DNA from: Gilvirhabdus luticola
GTDB lineage: Bacteria; Bacteroidota; Bacteroidia; Flavobacteriales; Flavobacteriaceae
Length of the DNA stretch: 64,000 bases
Assembly: GCF_032583975.1 (NCBI RefSeq)
Contig: NZ_JAWHTF010000003.1
Strand: one strand, 5' to 3'
A program made the translations under genes and the position numbers. Every line of letters starts with the position of its first letter. The stretch's first letter is position 1. Under the pieces are notes generated by a model. The model made no database searches. It had not been told where the DNA came from and saw only the letters and a program-made list of their open reading frames with translations. Positions 44,721 through 53,872 of this stretch are shown piece by piece.

Positions 44721-46466
44721 ATGAAAACGAATTTTAAACTACTTTTTGTTTTACCTTTTTTTGCCTTACTAATGTTTTCGTCTTGCCAAGATGAAGTCAT
44801 GGAAATTACTGAAACTAACGAAGAACAAGTTTTCGAAGCCGATTCTGAGGTTGCCGAATTAATGTCTAAAGTTGCCACATATGATGGCTCTAAAGACAAT
44901 ATTATTGATGGCGCAAATGAACTGTCTTTAAAATTGCCTGTTACTGTTATTGCCAATGGGGAACAGATTGTTGTAGCTTCAGTTGAAGATTACAATAAAA
45001 TTGAAGCAAATTTTGATGCTTTTGAAGATGATGATGATAGTCTAGAAATAGTTTACCCTGTAACTGTTACTTTACGTGATCATTCAGAAGTTGTTGTTAA
45101 TAGCCGTACTGAACTTGATGCTTTAAGAGATAATAGTACAGATGAAGAAGATGATGATATTGAATGTATAGATTTTAAATATCCTATTTCATTTTCAGTT
45201 TACGATCCTAATTTTCAGGTTATCGATGTAATTACAGTCGAAAATGACACGCAGTTGTACAGATTTATTCATAACCTAGAAGCAGGAGTATTAGTGAGCT
45301 TGAACTTTCCTGTTACTATGATTTATGCAGATGGTTCTACAATTGAAGTACATACCTATTTTGAATTAGCCAGAGTAATTTTAGAAGCAAGACATATTTG
45401 TGATGAAGATGATGATAATGATTATAATGATGATGATTTTACCATAGAGCGTCTAAACAGTCTATTAGTATCTTGTCCTTGGGTTGTTCATGATTTGAGA
45501 AGAAATAATTCTGATTTAGCCAATGAGTATAGAGAATATGTAATGTTCTTTTTCGAAAATGGTGTCGTAAAAGTAAGAGCTAGAAATGGTGATATGCTTA
45601 CTGGAGAGTGGAGCACCGTAATGACAGATCATGGTCCGAAAATTACTTTAGAGTTTGACACTTTGGTAGATTTTACGTTACAATGGTTTGTTTACGAAAT
45701 AGAACCAGGAAAAATCAAGCTATACACAGAAGGAGGAAATAGAATAATTTTACGTAAAAATTGTGATGTTGCACATGAGCCAACACCAGAACAAGTAGAA
45801 GCCATTTTACAAGAATGTATCTGGAGAATAGCTAGAATTTACATTGATAATAATGACCATGATCAAGAATACATTGGTACACCGCTTAAATTTGAAAGTG
45901 ATGGCGTCGTTAAGTTAAGAGTTAATGGAGAGTTCATTACAGGTACTTGGGATATTTTGTCCACATCTGCAGGTTTAGCTTTACAAATGAGTTTTGATAA
46001 TCGTCCTGAACTTAACTTATATTGGTTAATTAGAGTTATAAATGAGGAGAAAGTAGTGTTAGTAAACAACAATAGTGAAATGTTGTTAAGAAGACACTGT
46101 CCAGATAATGATGGAGATATTCTTTATATTAATGACATATTAATAGATGGATTGTGGAACTTCGCCTTATACCAAATTGAGAATGATATTTTAACAGATC
46201 AGTATTCAATGTTCAGTATTGATTTCTTTGCTAATGGTGGACTTAAAATTCTAAACCCAAATGAGCAAGTTGTAGATTATGGTGCTTGGTTAGCATATAG
46301 AAACGAAGGTCTTTATCTTGGATTGAATTTCGGACTGGACTCTGGGTTTAGTGAGTTTAACCACAGATGGAAAATTGTAGAAATTTCAGAAACTAGAATT
46401 GAATTACATGATTTGAGCAGTACTGGTTTAATAGAAAGAAAATTAGTACTTGAGAAAACCTTATAG
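44721..46466 (+). CDS. Large acidic repeat-built lipoprotein, divergent from the ECF operon
   Basis: The product has 581 residues from the ATG at 44721, where the lipoprotein signal MKTNFKLLFV...FSSC starts; an ATG eight codons earlier is in frame but would spoil the signal. Two kinds of repeats are visible. Four beta-rich units (about 69-98, 109-138, 151-185, 190-223) share a PVTV/PISF strand, then a polar turn and a V-x-V strand and helix. Three lipocalin-like units (about 247-348, 362-460, 471-581) share a W, FxxxGxVKVR and GxW pattern and end in RKNC/RRHC/RKLV. Asp-rich linkers join them. The family is not recognised. Position and shared promoter suggest that it belongs to the sigma regulon. 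Confidence 0.85.
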   Translation: MKTNFKLLFVLPFFALLMFSSCQDEVMEITETNEEQVFEADSEVAELMSKVATYDGSKDNIIDGANELSLKLPVTVIANGEQIVVASVEDYNKIEANFDAFEDDDDSLEIVYPVTVTLRDHSEVVVNSRTELDALRDNSTDEEDDDIECIDFKYPISFSVYDPNFQVIDVITVENDTQLYRFIHNLEAGVLVSLNFPVTMIYADGSTIEVHTYFELARVILEARHICDEDDDNDYNDDDFTIERLNSLLVSCPWVVHDLRRNNSDLANEYREYVMFFFENGVVKVRARNGDMLTGEWSTVMTDHGPKITLEFDTLVDFTLQWFVYEIEPGKIKLYTEGGNRIILRKNCDVAHEPTPEQVEAILQECIWRIARIYIDNNDHDQEYIGTPLKFESDGVVKLRVNGEFITGTWDILSTSAGLALQMSFDNRPELNLYWLIRVINEEKVVLVNNNSEMLLRRHCPDNDGDILYINDILIDGLWNFALYQIENDILTDQYSMFSIDFFANGGLKILNPNEQVVDYGAWLAYRNEGLYLGLNFGLDSGFSEFNHRWKIVEISETRIELHDLSSTGLIERKLVLEKTL

Positions 46467-46546
46467 CGTTTAGTGTTATGGTTGGTTAGTAAAGGGCTTC
46501 ATATCTTTGAGGTTAATTATAAGTTGGTTAGTTACCCTTTACTATA

Positions 46547-46580
46547 AAGCTGTCAGGACGAAAGTTTTGGCAGCTTTTTT
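46547..46580 (+). terminator. Terminator with GAAA tetraloop after the lipoprotein gene
   Basis: A 13-pair stem (46547-46559 with 46564-46576, three G-U pairs) closes a GAAA loop (46560-46563), with T residues to 46580. It lies 80 bases after the stop and 82 before ffh. Confidence 0.85.
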
Positions 46581-46628
46581 CTTTAGGCTTTTTATAAATA
46601 TATACTTCATTTATAAACAACAAATCGT

Positions 46629-46636
46629 TAAATTTG
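46629..46636 (+). promoter_or_regulatory. Probable -7 element of ffh
   Basis: TAAATTTG matches TAnnTTTG and ends 25 bases before the ffh ATG. The -33 position has no TTTG. Confidence 0.5.
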
Positions 46637-46661
46637 CACTTCTTAAAATTAGAAGTAGATT

Positions 46662-47990
46662 ATGTTTAATAGTTTAAGTGAAAAGTTAGATAAAGCCTTA
46701 CATGTTTTAAAAGGACATGGTAGCATTACAGAAGTAAATGTTGCCGAGACCTTAAAGGAAGTAAGACGAGCATTGCTTGATGCAGACGTTAACTTTAAAA
46801 TAGCAAAAGAGTTTACAAATACTGTTAAGGAAAAAGCTTTAGGTCAGAATGTATTAACTTCTTTACAGCCAGGACAATTAATGATAAAACTCGTTAAGGA
46901 CGAGTTAACCAAATTAATGGGTGGAGATGCAGAAGGGATTAATCTTTCAGGAAATCCTAGCATCGTATTAATGTCTGGTTTACAAGGTTCTGGTAAGACA
47001 ACTTTTTCTGGAAAACTAGCTAACTACTTAAAAAACAAAAAAACAAAAAAACCTTTATTGGTAGCTTGTGATGTGTATCGTCCAGCTGCAATTGACCAAT
47101 TGCATATTGTTGGAGAACAAATAGATGTAGAGGTTTTTAGTGATAAAGCCAATAATGATCCTGTGTCCATTGCAAAGGCAGCCATTGCTCATGCAAAATC
47201 AAATGGATTCAATGTTGTTATTGTAGATACAGCTGGGCGATTGGCAGTAGATGAGGTCATGATGACCGAAATTTCTAATATTCATAAAGCCATTCAACCA
47301 CAAGAAACCTTGTTTGTTGTAGATTCAATGACAGGTCAAGATGCAGTTAATACAGCAAAAGCATTTAACGATATTTTAAATTTTGATGGTGTTATCCTTA
47401 CAAAATTAGATGGTGATACAAGAGGTGGAGCGGCATTATCAATTAAATCTGTAGTTAATAAACCAATCAAATTTATTGGTACAGGAGAAAAGATGGATGC
47501 CATAGATGTTTTTTATCCATCTCGTATGGCAGATCGGATTCTTGGCATGGGTGACGTTGTTTCTTTAGTTGAAAGAGCTCAAGAACAGTTTGATGAACAG
47601 GAAGCGCGAAAACTTCAAAAGAAGATTGCCAAAAACCAATTTGGGTTTGATGATTTCTTGAAACAAATACAACAGATCAAAAAAATGGGTAATATGAAAG
47701 ACCTTGTTGGAATGATTCCTGGAGCTGGCAAAATGATGAAAGATGTAGATATAGATGATGATGCATTTAAAGGCATTGAAGCTATAATTCACTCCATGAC
47801 ACTCAAAGAAAGAACAAACCCTTCAATTATTGATGCCAGTAGAAAAAAGAGAATTGGAAAGGGTTCTGGTACTTCTGTACAGGAAGTTAATCAATTATTG
47901 AAGCAATTCAATCAAATGAGCAAAATGATGAAAATGATGCAAGGAGGAAAAGGAAGAGCTATGATGCAAGCTATGAAAAACATGAGGTAA
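46662..47990 (+). CDS. ffh: Signal recognition particle protein (SRP54)
   Basis: This 442-residue GTPase targets nascent membrane proteins to FtsY and SecYEG. The N domain (1-90) is followed by the G domain with GLQGSGKTT (106-114), DTAGRL and TKLDGDTRGGAALS. The Met-rich M domain that binds signal peptides and 4.5S RNA ends the chain (MSKMMKMMQGGKGRAMMQAM). The stop codon lies in the loop of the terminator. Confidence 0.98.
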   Translation: MFNSLSEKLDKALHVLKGHGSITEVNVAETLKEVRRALLDADVNFKIAKEFTNTVKEKALGQNVLTSLQPGQLMIKLVKDELTKLMGGDAEGINLSGNPSIVLMSGLQGSGKTTFSGKLANYLKNKKTKKPLLVACDVYRPAAIDQLHIVGEQIDVEVFSDKANNDPVSIAKAAIAHAKSNGFNVVIVDTAGRLAVDEVMMTEISNIHKAIQPQETLFVVDSMTGQDAVNTAKAFNDILNFDGVILTKLDGDTRGGAALSIKSVVNKPIKFIGTGEKMDAIDVFYPSRMADRILGMGDVVSLVERAQEQFDEQEARKLQKKIAKNQFGFDDFLKQIQQIKKMGNMKDLVGMIPGAGKMMKDVDIDDDAFKGIEAIIHSMTLKERTNPSIIDASRKKRIGKGSGTSVQEVNQLLKQFNQMSKMMKMMQGGKGRAMMQAMKNMR

Positions 47991-48003
47991 CTCATGTTTT
48001 TTT
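47976..48003 (+). terminator. Terminator overlapping the ffh stop codon
   Basis: An 11-pair stem (47976-47986 with 47991-48001) closes a four-base loop GTAA, whose last three bases are the ffh stop codon (47988-47990). Seven T (47997-48003) form the end. The last codons of ffh thus form the 5' arm. Confidence 0.85.
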
Positions 48004-48038
48004 AATTTAATAAAATAAGTAAATTATTATTCAATACT

Positions 48039-48926
48039 ATGACGATTTTAGACGGAAAAAAAGTTAGTAACGATATCAAGGATGAAATAGCTTTAGAGGT
48101 TAACAAGATGAAGGCTGATGGAGAAAAGGTTCCTCATTTGGCAGCTGTAATTGTTGGTAACGATGGTGCAAGTTTAACATATGTTGGTAGTAAAGTTAGA
48201 GCGTGTGAGCGAGTTGGTTTTAAATCTACAATGGTAAGGCTATCTAATACGACTAGTGAAATTGAATTATTGGATAAAATAGAAGAATTGAATAATAATG
48301 ATGATATAGATGGGTTTATCATTCAATTACCATTACCACCACAAATAAATACTCAAAAAGTTTTGATGGCCGTAAATCCTGATAAAGATGTTGATGGATT
48401 TCATCCAATGAATTTTGGAAAAATGGCATTGGATATGAGTACCTTCATTCCGGCTACTCCTTTTGGTATTTTAGAGTTATTAGATAGATATGGTGTAGAA
48501 ACTCAAGGAAAGCATACTGTAGTTATAGGTCGTTCTCATATTGTTGGAAGACCAATGAGTATTTTAATGGGTCGTAAAGGCTTTCCTGGAAATTCCACGG
48601 TTACATTAACACATAGTCACACAAAAAATATTACTCAAATTACAAGTCAGGCAGACATTATTATTTCGGCATTGGGCGTACCAAATTTTCTAAAAGCTGA
48701 AATGGTTAAGGATGATGCTGTGATTATAGATGTTGGTATAACTCGTGTTCTAGATGAAACTACTACAAAGGGTTATAGGATAACAGGAGATGTTGATTTT
48801 GAAAACGTAAGTAAAAAAGCTAGTTATATTACACCAGTACCAGGAGGCGTTGGACCAATGACCATAGCCATGCTTCTTAAAAACACATTATTGGCTTGTG
48901 AGCAAAATAAGTCGAGAAATGATTAG
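48039..48926 (+). CDS. folD: Methylenetetrahydrofolate dehydrogenase / cyclohydrolase
   Basis: This 295-residue bifunctional enzyme of one-carbon metabolism converts methylene- to formyl-tetrahydrofolate. It has VGNDGASLTYVGSKVRACERVG with the catalytic Lys of SKxRA, the segment DGFIIQLPLPPQI, and the NAD(P) site GRSHIVGRPMSILM. It ends TPVPGGVGPMTIAMLLKNT. The length is normal. Confidence 0.97.
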   Translation: MTILDGKKVSNDIKDEIALEVNKMKADGEKVPHLAAVIVGNDGASLTYVGSKVRACERVGFKSTMVRLSNTTSEIELLDKIEELNNNDDIDGFIIQLPLPPQINTQKVLMAVNPDKDVDGFHPMNFGKMALDMSTFIPATPFGILELLDRYGVETQGKHTVVIGRSHIVGRPMSILMGRKGFPGNSTVTLTHSHTKNITQITSQADIIISALGVPNFLKAEMVKDDAVIIDVGITRVLDETTTKGYRITGDVDFENVSKKASYITPVPGGVGPMTIAMLLKNTLLACEQNKSRND

Positions 48927-48933
48927 CTAATTT

Positions 48934-49356
48934 CTATTTAGCAAATATTTGATTCATGTCTTTAAAAGACTTAAATTCTAGAGCATTACCAGCTGGATCA
49001 TAGAAAAACATCGTAGCTTGTTCGCCCGTTTGACCCTGAAATCGGATATATGGTTCTATATTAAATTCAATTTGTTTTGATTTTAAATCTTGAGCTAACA
49101 AATGAAATGTTTCCCAAGGTAAAACAATTCCAAAATGTGGTACAGGAACCGATTTTCCGTCAACAGGGTTGGTGTGTAACTCTTCGTCAGATTTTGGTTT
49201 GTAGTGAATAACCAACTGATGCCCAAAGAAATTAAAATCTACCCAATGGTCACTGCTTCTACCTTCTTCACAATTCAAAATATCTTTATAAAATTTTCTG
49301 CATTCTTCTAAATTATGAACAGGAATTGCCAAATGAAAAGGTGATAATGCTGACAT
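48934..49356 (-). CDS. Glyoxalase-like (VOC superfamily) protein
   Basis: This 140-residue protein has a start with PFHLAIPVHNLEECRKFYKDILNCEEGRSS, typical of VOC domains, and an end with TMFFYDPAGNALEFKSF. His8 and Glu of ALEFK fit metal-ligand positions. VOC proteins include glyoxalases, dioxygenases and resistance proteins; the substrate here is unknown. It ends seven bases from the convergent folD stop. Confidence 0.85.
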   Translation of the reverse strand: MSALSPFHLAIPVHNLEECRKFYKDILNCEEGRSSDHWVDFNFFGHQLVIHYKPKSDEELHTNPVDGKSVPVPHFGIVLPWETFHLLAQDLKSKQIEFNIEPYIRFQGQTGEQATMFFYDPAGNALEFKSFKDMNQIFAK

Positions 49357-49390
49357 CTAAATTTTTTTACATGTAAATTTACCTATTAAT

Positions 49391-50308
49391 TTATTTTCTT
49401 TCTAAAAATTCAGAAATAAGTTTTGTAAGTTTTTCGCTTTCATCTTGTTGCACAAAATGACCAGCGTTAGGTAAGATTTCGATAGTTAATTCATTGTCTG
49501 TAAAATCCCACGTGTTATTATGTCCACTTATTGGTAAATATTTATCATTCTTTCCATGGACAATTAAAACTGGCATCTTTAAGTTTGGAAGGTCATAATT
49601 TCTTTTAATAAAGCTTTCTTTTTTTAAATTCTCCAGTGTTGGGTAATTGGCTTTATAATAATTGATCATGACATCCTTATCAGATCGTTTAAAGGCTTCG
49701 ATGTAAATTGATTTTGCATCACTATCTTTTACCCAACCTGAAAGCCATTGTTCTGTGAGTTGTGTTCTAAATTCATCGGATACAAAAGTATCTGCATAAG
49801 ATGGTTGACGTTCTTCATCTTGAATTATGGGTTTGTTGTTTCCAGCTTTTGGATGTGGAACATTTAATATCACCAATTTTTTAATAAGTTCAGGATATTC
49901 TATTGCGAGCCTCCAAGAAATAGCTGCTCCCCAATCATGTCCGACCAAATGAACAGGTTGTTCACCAAGACTTTTAATTACTGCTTCTATATCTCCGATT
50001 AATTCATTAAAGAAATAATTTTCAACACCTTTTGGGCTATCACTTAAATTGTAACCTCTTAAATCTACGGCAACCGTTTTATAGTTTTTTGACAATGGTA
50101 GCATTTGTTCATGCCAAGTGTACCAGAAATCAGGAAAACCATGTACAAAAAGTACTACAGGACCTTTACCTAGTGAGACATAATGAATTTTAACACCTTT
50201 GTTGTCTGCATAATGATGTTCAACCAAATCGAAAATCTTTGATGATTGAGAATTGCAAAATTGAATGTAACATATAAAGACAATAAAAAGCTTAATAAAT
50301 TTTTTCAT
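49391..50308 (-). CDS. Secreted epoxide-hydrolase-like alpha/beta hydrolase
   Basis: This 305-residue protein has a signal peptide (about 1-20, ending CNS/Q). HGFPDFWYTW (56-65) gives the oxyanion region and GHDWGA holds Asp125 as nucleophile; NAGHFVQQDE near the end has the catalytic His. An Asp nucleophile points to epoxide hydrolases or haloalkane dehalogenases rather than esterases. It lies 34 bases downstream of the start region of the VOC gene on the same strand; the pair may be transcribed together. Confidence 0.85.
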   Translation of the reverse strand: MKKFIKLFIVFICYIQFCNSQSSKIFDLVEHHYADNKGVKIHYVSLGKGPVVLFVHGFPDFWYTWHEQMLPLSKNYKTVAVDLRGYNLSDSPKGVENYFFNELIGDIEAVIKSLGEQPVHLVGHDWGAAISWRLAIEYPELIKKLVILNVPHPKAGNNKPIIQDEERQPSYADTFVSDEFRTQLTEQWLSGWVKDSDAKSIYIEAFKRSDKDVMINYYKANYPTLENLKKESFIKRNYDLPNLKMPVLIVHGKNDKYLPISGHNNTWDFTDNELTIEILPNAGHFVQQDESEKLTKLISEFLERK

Positions 50309-50364
50309 TTGACATTTACTATTTAGATTAAAATAATATACTAATTAATTTAATATTAAGTATA

Positions 50365-50934
50365 CTATTCCATTTTAGAACACTCAATTTTCCAGGTAGG
50401 ATATACTATAGTTTCATCTTTACTTACCCATTCACCTATCCATTTGTATCCAGCTTTAGAAATGTCATAAAATGTTAAGCGGTAAAAGCCTTCCATACCG
50501 TTTGGTGCATTTTGGTTTCTATACAATATAATTTTGTCTTCAACTTTATTACCTTCCCAAGCAGGTAATGTTTTTGGAATTCCTTTTGTAGTGTAGTAAT
50601 GCACATACCATTTGCTGCTATCTGCACTAAACTGCCTGATACTTCCAGAGTGTGTTCCATCAGATTTAAGCGTTTCGTCTTGAACTATCATTCCGTTAGC
50701 TATGTATTTAAACTTCCAAAGCATATCTATTGTTTCTCCCCAAGTTCCATCTTGGTTTCTTGCAGTGGATTTACAATTGCAGACCCCGATCAGAGGGTCA
50801 AAATCTTTAATTTGTTCTGGAGCTTCAGGGTTTGGTCTTCCAAAAGGGAACTCTTCAGTAGGTTCATAACTGTATTGAGCATTTGTTGTAAATGATGATA
50901 GTAATAGTGCTAATGCAAGTATAATTTTTTTCAT
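50365..50934 (-). CDS. Secreted protein of unknown function, DUF1579-like
   Basis: The product has 189 residues, with a signal peptide ending TNAQ. The body has a beta-rich pattern with GVCNCKSTARNQDGTW, MLWKFKYIANGMIVQDE and YRLTFYDISKAGYKWIGEWVS, similar to the calycin-like DUF1579 and related proteins. The Cys pair near the N-terminus (CNC) is unusual. Which family it belongs to is uncertain. It is 103 bases from the LytTR gene on the same strand. Confidence 0.6.
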   Translation of the reverse strand: MKKIILALALLLSSFTTNAQYSYEPTEEFPFGRPNPEAPEQIKDFDPLIGVCNCKSTARNQDGTWGETIDMLWKFKYIANGMIVQDETLKSDGTHSGSIRQFSADSSKWYVHYYTTKGIPKTLPAWEGNKVEDKIILYRNQNAPNGMEGFYRLTFYDISKAGYKWIGEWVSKDETIVYPTWKIECSKME

Positions 50935-51037
50935 GATTTTATATTTTCGAACAAGTAAATAAAAAACTAGATGTAGAGTTTGACTTTTGCAGAGAGTTGC
51001 AAGAAAATTGCAGTAAGCTTCGTTAAAGGAATACTAA

Positions 51038-51916
51038 TTATTTTGAAATAAAATCTTTTACCACTTTAAGGTTGCTTTTTGAAACAGGTATTTCTTCGTT
51101 GTTTTTAAGAATTAAACAAGGTGGTTGAGATAACTTTAATTCTTTCGCTACATTCATATTGACTATAGCTTTTCTGTGTACTCTTAAAAAATTGCCATTC
51201 AGTTTTTCTTCCAGAGATTTTAAACTACTCCTCATGGTATAGACCTTTAAGTTTGCAGTATGCACCTTAACACAATAGTCATCTGCTTCTATCCAACTAA
51301 TATCATTTACCAAAATAATTTTGTGATTATTACCAATTTTAATATTCAAGATATTGGTTTTATCATCATTTGTTGCACTAAATTTATTATAAAGATTTTG
51401 GTTGGTTTTCTTTAATTCAGCTAATTCAAGAACATCAATTTGTAATTTTATATTAGCAAAATGCAAATTAAGGATAATGGCAACAGCTATATAACCTAAA
51501 GTATAAATAGGTGCTTTTTGAAAAGTAAAAAAAGGAATAAACACACCAAATAAAAGGTTCAAGTTGAAAGTAGTATCAGAAACTAAAAATTGTAAGATTG
51601 AAATAATTATAATACCTAACAAAACCAAACTAGCAATCAGCAGTATATATTTTAAAATGTCTAGTGTGGACAAATTTGCTTTTGAAGCATTTGATTTGGC
51701 ATATCTGTAAAGAACATATGAAAGCATCAACCAAACAAGCCATCTTAAAGCTTGATATTTTACAACTCCGAAAAAAGTAACATCTTCAGCTAATTGATAC
51801 CTGTTAATGTAATAAACCTGCTGAAAGGATTCAAATGTAATAGCAACACAAAGAACAATCAAAATAATAACTATTGTTCTTTTTAAATTTATGAAGCTGT
51901 CTTTAAAACGTCCCAT
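51038..51916 (-). CDS. Membrane-anchored LytTR transcription regulator
   Basis: The product has 292 residues from the ATG at 51916; the TTG four codons earlier was not used. The N-terminal half holds about four membrane helices (for example YILLIASLVLLGIIIISILQFL). The C-terminal 100 residues are a LytTR DNA-binding domain: DISWIEADDYCVKVHTANLKVYTMRSSLKSLEEKL and FLRVHRKAIVNM. It is a one-component membrane regulator, with no receiver domain. It closes the seven-gene minus-strand run. Confidence 0.9.
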   Translation of the reverse strand: MGRFKDSFINLKRTIVIILIVLCVAITFESFQQVYYINRYQLAEDVTFFGVVKYQALRWLVWLMLSYVLYRYAKSNASKANLSTLDILKYILLIASLVLLGIIIISILQFLVSDTTFNLNLLFGVFIPFFTFQKAPIYTLGYIAVAIILNLHFANIKLQIDVLELAELKKTNQNLYNKFSATNDDKTNILNIKIGNNHKIILVNDISWIEADDYCVKVHTANLKVYTMRSSLKSLEEKLNGNFLRVHRKAIVNMNVAKELKLSQPPCLILKNNEEIPVSKSNLKVVKDFISK

Positions 51917-51929
51917 TTTTTGATGCAAC

Positions 51930-52676
51930 TTATTTTTTGTTAGTTTTCGGTTTGAACTCCTTTGTAGACCCTTTTAATAGGGTATTAAGTTCATTTAATT
52001 CCGTTTCAGACAATTCTCTATACTTACCTACAGGAATATCTAATTTAATATTCATAATGCGTGTTCGTTTCAAGGTTTTAACTTCATAATCTAAAAATTC
52101 GCACATACGTCTTATTTGTCTATTAAGCCCTTGAGTTAGTATAATTTTAAACTCATAAGTATCTAGTTTTTCGACTTTACATTTACGTGTTACAGTATCT
52201 AATATTGGGACACCTTGAGACATTCTTTTTACAAAAGTTTGCGAAATAGGTTTATTGACGGTAACGATATATTCTTTCTCATGATTATTACTGGCACGAA
52301 GAATCTTGTTGACAATATCTCCATCATCTGTTAGAAGTATGAGTCCTTCACTTGGTTTGTCTAATCTGCCAATCGGGAAAATACGCTTATGATAGCCAAT
52401 AAAATCTATAATATTATTTTTTTCTACTCGTGTGTCTGTTGTGCAAACAATACCAATAGGTTTGTTAAAAGCTAGATAAACTGAAGACTTTTTGGAGTTC
52501 TTTACAAGTTTTCCATCAACATGTATTTCATCATTTGGAGCTACTTTGGTTCCTATTTCGGTAACTTTACCGTTTATAGTAACACGACCTTCTTCAATAA
52601 GTTTATCTGCTGCACGACGGGAACAGTGACCAGCTTCACTTAAATATTTATTAAGACGTATTAAAGGCTTATCCAT
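51930..52676 (-). CDS. rluF: 23S rRNA pseudouridine synthase RluF
   Basis: This 248-residue enzyme has an N-terminal S4 domain (IRLNKYLSEAGHCSRRAADKLIEEGRVTING) and then a catalytic domain with GRLDKPSEGL, where Asp106 is the nucleophile. Long segments match E. coli RluF: NKILRASNNHEKEYIVTV and QGLNRQIRRMCEFLDYEVK. It should modify the 2604 region of 23S rRNA. It is three bases from the upstream hydrolase gene. Confidence 0.92.
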   Translation of the reverse strand: MDKPLIRLNKYLSEAGHCSRRAADKLIEEGRVTINGKVTEIGTKVAPNDEIHVDGKLVKNSKKSSVYLAFNKPIGIVCTTDTRVEKNNIIDFIGYHKRIFPIGRLDKPSEGLILLTDDGDIVNKILRASNNHEKEYIVTVNKPISQTFVKRMSQGVPILDTVTRKCKVEKLDTYEFKIILTQGLNRQIRRMCEFLDYEVKTLKRTRIMNIKLDIPVGKYRELSETELNELNTLLKGSTKEFKPKTNKK

Positions 52677-52679
52677 AAA

Positions 52680-53507
52680 TTAGGTTTCTATAAATTCGTT
52701 GATGTAATCTGTAACTTTTGGATTGTTATAAGAATGACCTAAACCTTTTGTACTAATAAATGAAGCATTATTAAAACTATCTTTTACCAGCAAAGCATCA
52801 TTATATGGGATAACGTCATCTTCTTCATCATGTATGATGAGCCCTTGAGATTTTATATTTTTCAAATATTTTGCTGTAGATACAGAAGAAGGCTCTTGAC
52901 CAAAGCGTTCTATAATAATTGAATTTAATTGAATTTTAATCCTCTGGTTATAGCCCAGCATATTAGTATACCGTTCAAGTAATCCTTTATATTCCGAAGG
53001 AGAACCAATTAGAATAAGTTTTTTTACTTGTTCTAATTTATGATTGTGTTGGCTAATAACTGAAGCCATACCACCAACAGAATGTCCAATAATTATTTCT
53101 GCATGAAATCTTTTGGCTACAACATTAATAAATTCTGAATACAAAAAAGCATCAAAAAAATCACTTCCAGAATTGCCATGAGCTGGAGCATCTAAAGCTA
53201 CTATGTTGAAACCTTTGGGTTTTAAATTTTGAATAATTGGTTGCCATCTTGCCGCATTACTTTCCCAACCATGTGCTAATAGCACAGTAGGTTTATTTCC
53301 TAACCAGCGATAGGTCATTATATGATAATCAACATATTTGAGCTCTTCTTTAAAAGCTGTGTCTAAAAATTCTCCTTGACTTCTAGTGATTTGACCTTTT
53401 CTTGGTTTAGTAAAAAGAAATAAAGCTAATTTTGTGGCGTAAGATTTTGAAAAAAAGCTTGCGGCATTTACATATTTTCCAACCATGTAAAAAAGTACCT
53501 TTTTCAT
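52680..53507 (-). CDS. Alpha/beta hydrolase
   Basis: The product has 275 residues. LLAHGWESNAARW gives the oxyanion region and GHSVGGM has the nucleophile Ser; DEEDDVIPYND and GLGHSYNN hold the likely acid and His. An esterase or thioesterase role is typical; the substrate is unknown. Its ATG overlaps the cupin TGA (ATGA), so translation is coupled. Confidence 0.82.
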   Translation of the reverse strand: MKKVLFYMVGKYVNAASFFSKSYATKLALFLFTKPRKGQITRSQGEFLDTAFKEELKYVDYHIMTYRWLGNKPTVLLAHGWESNAARWQPIIQNLKPKGFNIVALDAPAHGNSGSDFFDAFLYSEFINVVAKRFHAEIIIGHSVGGMASVISQHNHKLEQVKKLILIGSPSEYKGLLERYTNMLGYNQRIKIQLNSIIIERFGQEPSSVSTAKYLKNIKSQGLIIHDEEDDVIPYNDALLVKDSFNNASFISTKGLGHSYNNPKVTDYINEFIET

Positions 53508-53872
53508 TCGTCTTCTCTGTTCACTTCATTAATTGAAAAAGCAGGCAGGCAAATGGCTAAATATTCGCAAGGTTCTGTAAAGGGGTTAGAATATTGTACT
53601 CTTGTATTTTTATTTATTTTAATGCATTGATTGGCCTCCAGAACAACAATTTCATCTTCAATAATAAATTGTTTTTTTCCTTTGATGATATAAGTGTATT
53701 CGTCAAAATTAGGTGTTTGATAAGGTTCTTTCCATCCAGGAGGAGCTATCATATGCGCAATGCTAATTTTGGAATTTCCAACACTAGCATTGCCAAAATG
53801 TTCTTCAATAAGTTTTCCGTCGTTAGTTGGAACAACAAATGGAGAGGCTTGAATAGTATATTTTTTAGACAT
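53504..53872 (-). CDS. Single-domain cupin protein
   Basis: This 122-residue protein has the cupin pattern: PPGWKEPYQTPNFDEYTYIIKGKKQFIIEDEIVVLEANQCIKI. The usual His pair of the first motif is largely replaced (only Tyr, Asp and Glu are seen), so metal binding is doubtful. It may be a small-molecule-binding or structural cupin. It overlaps the YitT gene by one base and the hydrolase by four. Confidence 0.75.
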   Translation of the reverse strand: MSKKYTIQASPFVVPTNDGKLIEEHFGNASVGNSKISIAHMIAPPGWKEPYQTPNFDEYTYIIKGKKQFIIEDEIVVLEANQCIKINKNTRVQYSNPFTEPCEYLAICLPAFSINEVNREDE

